Shown here: positions 23,415-24,771 of the stretch, piece by piece | How positions within the stretch are numbered: the first letter of the stretch is position 1 | Layout: every line of letters begins with the position of its first letter | Assembly (NCBI GenBank): GCA_937880335.1 | Contig: CALFLJ010000114.1 | Span: 1-24,771 of the forward strand | Length of the DNA stretch: 24,771 nt | Source: an uncultured Succinatimonas sp. | GTDB lineage: Bacteria; Pseudomonadota; Gammaproteobacteria; Enterobacterales; Succinivibrionaceae | Reading direction: 5' to 3' | Notes under the pieces: generated by a model | Database searches by the model: none | The model's input: only the letters and a program-made list of their open reading frames with translations | What the model was told of the DNA's origin: nothing | Position numbers and translations under genes: made by a program

Positions 23415-23431
23415 ACTTAAAGATTGAGGTG

Positions 23432-23437
23432 TATAAT
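23432..23437 (+). promoter_or_regulatory. -10 element of the MFS gene
   Basis: Consensus TATAAT lies 25 bases before the ATG at 23463 and just after the crr terminator. The -35 region is a T-run (TTTTTA, 23410-23415) with a 16-base spacer. The position of this promoter argues against any upstream start for the MFS gene. Confidence 0.5.
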
Positions 23438-23462
23438 TGTCGACTCTTTCGGGGAGTTACAT

Positions 23463-24632
23463 ATGGAACAGAACACAATTAAAGAAAATTACTTTATTAT
23501 GGGAGGCCATTTGGCAAATGATCTTTGTCATGGCTCCCTACCTGCAATTCTTGCTTATATGTATCAACAAGGAAGACTTACCTCTTATCAGGAGGTGGCC
23601 TTTCTAGTTATGGCAAATACCCTTGTAAATGCAGTTGTTCAACCACTAGCAGGATATCTTGCAGATCATAAAGCACGACCTTATTTGATGCCTATGGGAA
23701 TGATCATGTCTGCCTTAGGCATTATGTTTACCGGTATTTGCACTGACTTTTTAAGTATTCTTTTACTTGTCACTTTCAATGGTATAGGTCTTGCTATTTT
23801 CCATCCTGCAGCAGGAAAACTTAGCAATATATTTGCAGGTGAAAAAAAAGGCAGAGGTATGAGTATTTTTAGTGTTGGAGGTAATATTGGTTTTGCTTTA
23901 GGACCAATTTACTTTACCTTAGCCTATATATTACTAGGGCTTCAGGCAACATTATTACTTTGTCTCCCTGCTCTAGCCATGCTTATTATTTTTATAAAAA
24001 AATATCCTCTCTATCAAAAAATTTCTCTTGAGGATGAAAGAAGAGTTCGCAAAGCTAAAAGTGTCTCAGGCAATGAACAAGAAAACTATAAAGGTATGGC
24101 AATTTTATTACTTCTAATCTTTGCCCGTTCTGCCGCTTGGTTTGGTTTAGTGTCTTTCTTGCCTCTTTATTTTATACATATTTTAGGAATGCATGACAAT
24201 ATAGCAACCATGATGAATGGCTTAGTAGCTGTAAGTGGTGCACTTGCTACTTTATTAGGAGGATTCTTCTCCGACCGTTTTGGTTATATAAAATTAGTTC
24301 GCATAGCCTCAATTTTAAGCATTCCTTTCTTAGCTATATTCTGCTTAACTAACAGCACCTTATTTGCTATTTTAATGCTCATTCCTTTTGCCATGCTCTT
24401 CTTTGCCGGAATGTCTCCAATTGTTGTAATAGGACAAAAATATCTATGTTTACACGTAGGTATGGCTACAGGAATAACAGTAGGCCTAGGTATTAGTTTT
24501 GGTGGTTTAATTGCTCCAGCTTTAGGAAAAATTGGAGATAATTACGGACTTAATAACACTATGTTGACAGTATTAGCCTTAATAATACTAGCAAGTCTTA
24601 TAAGTTTTGTAATACCAAAAATAAAAAGATAA
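23463..24632 (+). CDS. MFS transporter, Fsr (fosmidomycin resistance)-like
   Basis: Inner-membrane major facilitator of about 12 helices, 389 residues from ATG 23463. I chose this start because GGGGAG lies six bases upstream and a TATAAT element occupies the possible upstream extension. The N-terminus GGHLANDLCHGSLPAIL and the loop LAGYLADHKARPYLMP between helices 2 and 3 resemble the Fsr subfamily. FNGIGLAIFHPAAGKL in helices 4-5 and GGFFSDRFGYIKLVR at the mid-protein repeat of the loop motif support this. E. coli Fsr exports fosmidomycin, but the natural substrates of such proteins are mostly unknown, so no substrate is claimed. It is its own transcription unit, between the crr terminator and a strong terminator downstream. 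Confidence 0.88.
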   Translation: MEQNTIKENYFIMGGHLANDLCHGSLPAILAYMYQQGRLTSYQEVAFLVMANTLVNAVVQPLAGYLADHKARPYLMPMGMIMSALGIMFTGICTDFLSILLLVTFNGIGLAIFHPAAGKLSNIFAGEKKGRGMSIFSVGGNIGFALGPIYFTLAYILLGLQATLLLCLPALAMLIIFIKKYPLYQKISLEDERRVRKAKSVSGNEQENYKGMAILLLLIFARSAAWFGLVSFLPLYFIHILGMHDNIATMMNGLVAVSGALATLLGGFFSDRFGYIKLVRIASILSIPFLAIFCLTNSTLFAILMLIPFAMLFFAGMSPIVVIGQKYLCLHVGMATGITVGLGISFGGLIAPALGKIGDNYGLNNTMLTVLALIILASLISFVIPKIKR

Positions 24633-24670
24633 TTTTTACAATACGACTAAAATAACATTATGTTTAAACC

Positions 24671-24702
24671 AAAATGGCGCATAATAAACTTGCGCCATTT
24701 TT
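24671..24702 (+). terminator. strong intrinsic terminator after the MFS gene
   Basis: AAAATGGCGCA (24671-24681) is the exact reverse complement of TGCGCCATTTT (24691-24701), with a 9-base loop and Ts at the 3' end. The symmetric A and T flanks make it able to work in both directions. Nothing else is recognised from here to the window end. Confidence 0.9.
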
Positions 24703-24771
24703 AAATAACTAAATTTAATAAAACTTTCACAAATCGCCGTACTAAGGTTCAGTTATAAATTTTCTAGGACG

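Noticed and set aside
23424..23462. Upstream TTG start for the MFS gene
   Set aside because: A TATAAT promoter element lies within the extension, and GGGGAG is correctly spaced before ATG 23463.

Overview
The window is a visibly AT-rich, gene-dense bacterial chromosome segment. The gene content and local order are gammaproteobacterial: perM/bepA, a DUF2066 gene with hda next to purM, divergent dnaQ/rnhA with a lytic transglycosylase and gmhA nearby, and ligA-zipA facing cysZ-ptsI-crr. The low GC together with these partly rearranged E. coli-like blocks suggests a host-associated member of the Aeromonadales, most likely Succinivibrionaceae. That placement is inference. I see no rRNA or tRNA gene, insertion sequence or CRISPR array.

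Layout. 139-3096: an AI-2E/PerM-type membrane protein and the divergent periplasmic metalloprotease-chaperone BepA. 3097-3634: a gene-free stretch with several hairpins. 3635-6767: the replication regulator Hda and a DUF2066 exported protein (minus strand), divergent from purM. 6937-8879: a Y-family DNA polymerase overlapping a YolD-like gene, a pair I associate with Firmicutes and their phages. 8915-10594: a lipid A phosphoethanolamine transferase. 10800-14414: dnaQ-gmhA (minus) and rnhA-mltD-like (plus), separated by an unusually long 597-base gap. 14411-16317: two genes I do not recognise. 16579-20269: zipA-ligA followed by a bacterial voltage-gated sodium channel gene. 20371-23340: cysZ-ptsI-crr. 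23463-24632: an Fsr-like MFS transporter, then a strong terminator.

The most striking observation is the cysZ-ptsI-crr block. Enterobacteria carry cysZ-cysK-ptsH-ptsI-crr in this order. Here cysK and ptsH are absent, while ptsI and crr are intact ORFs with strong ribosome binding sites. The Enzyme I homologue keeps the phospho-accepting histidine but lacks the catalytic cysteine (Ala here) and the Asn-Asp metal/PEP pair (Ser-Ser here). The EIIA-Glc homologue has lost both active-site histidines (Asn and Thr here). This looks like a PTS pair that can no longer carry phosphate but is still maintained as full-length protein, perhaps for a regulatory role.

Other points of interest are an intrinsic terminator that ends one base before the sodium channel start codon, a long charged C-terminal tail on DnaQ, and candidate structured RNAs upstream of bepA and between bepA and hda.
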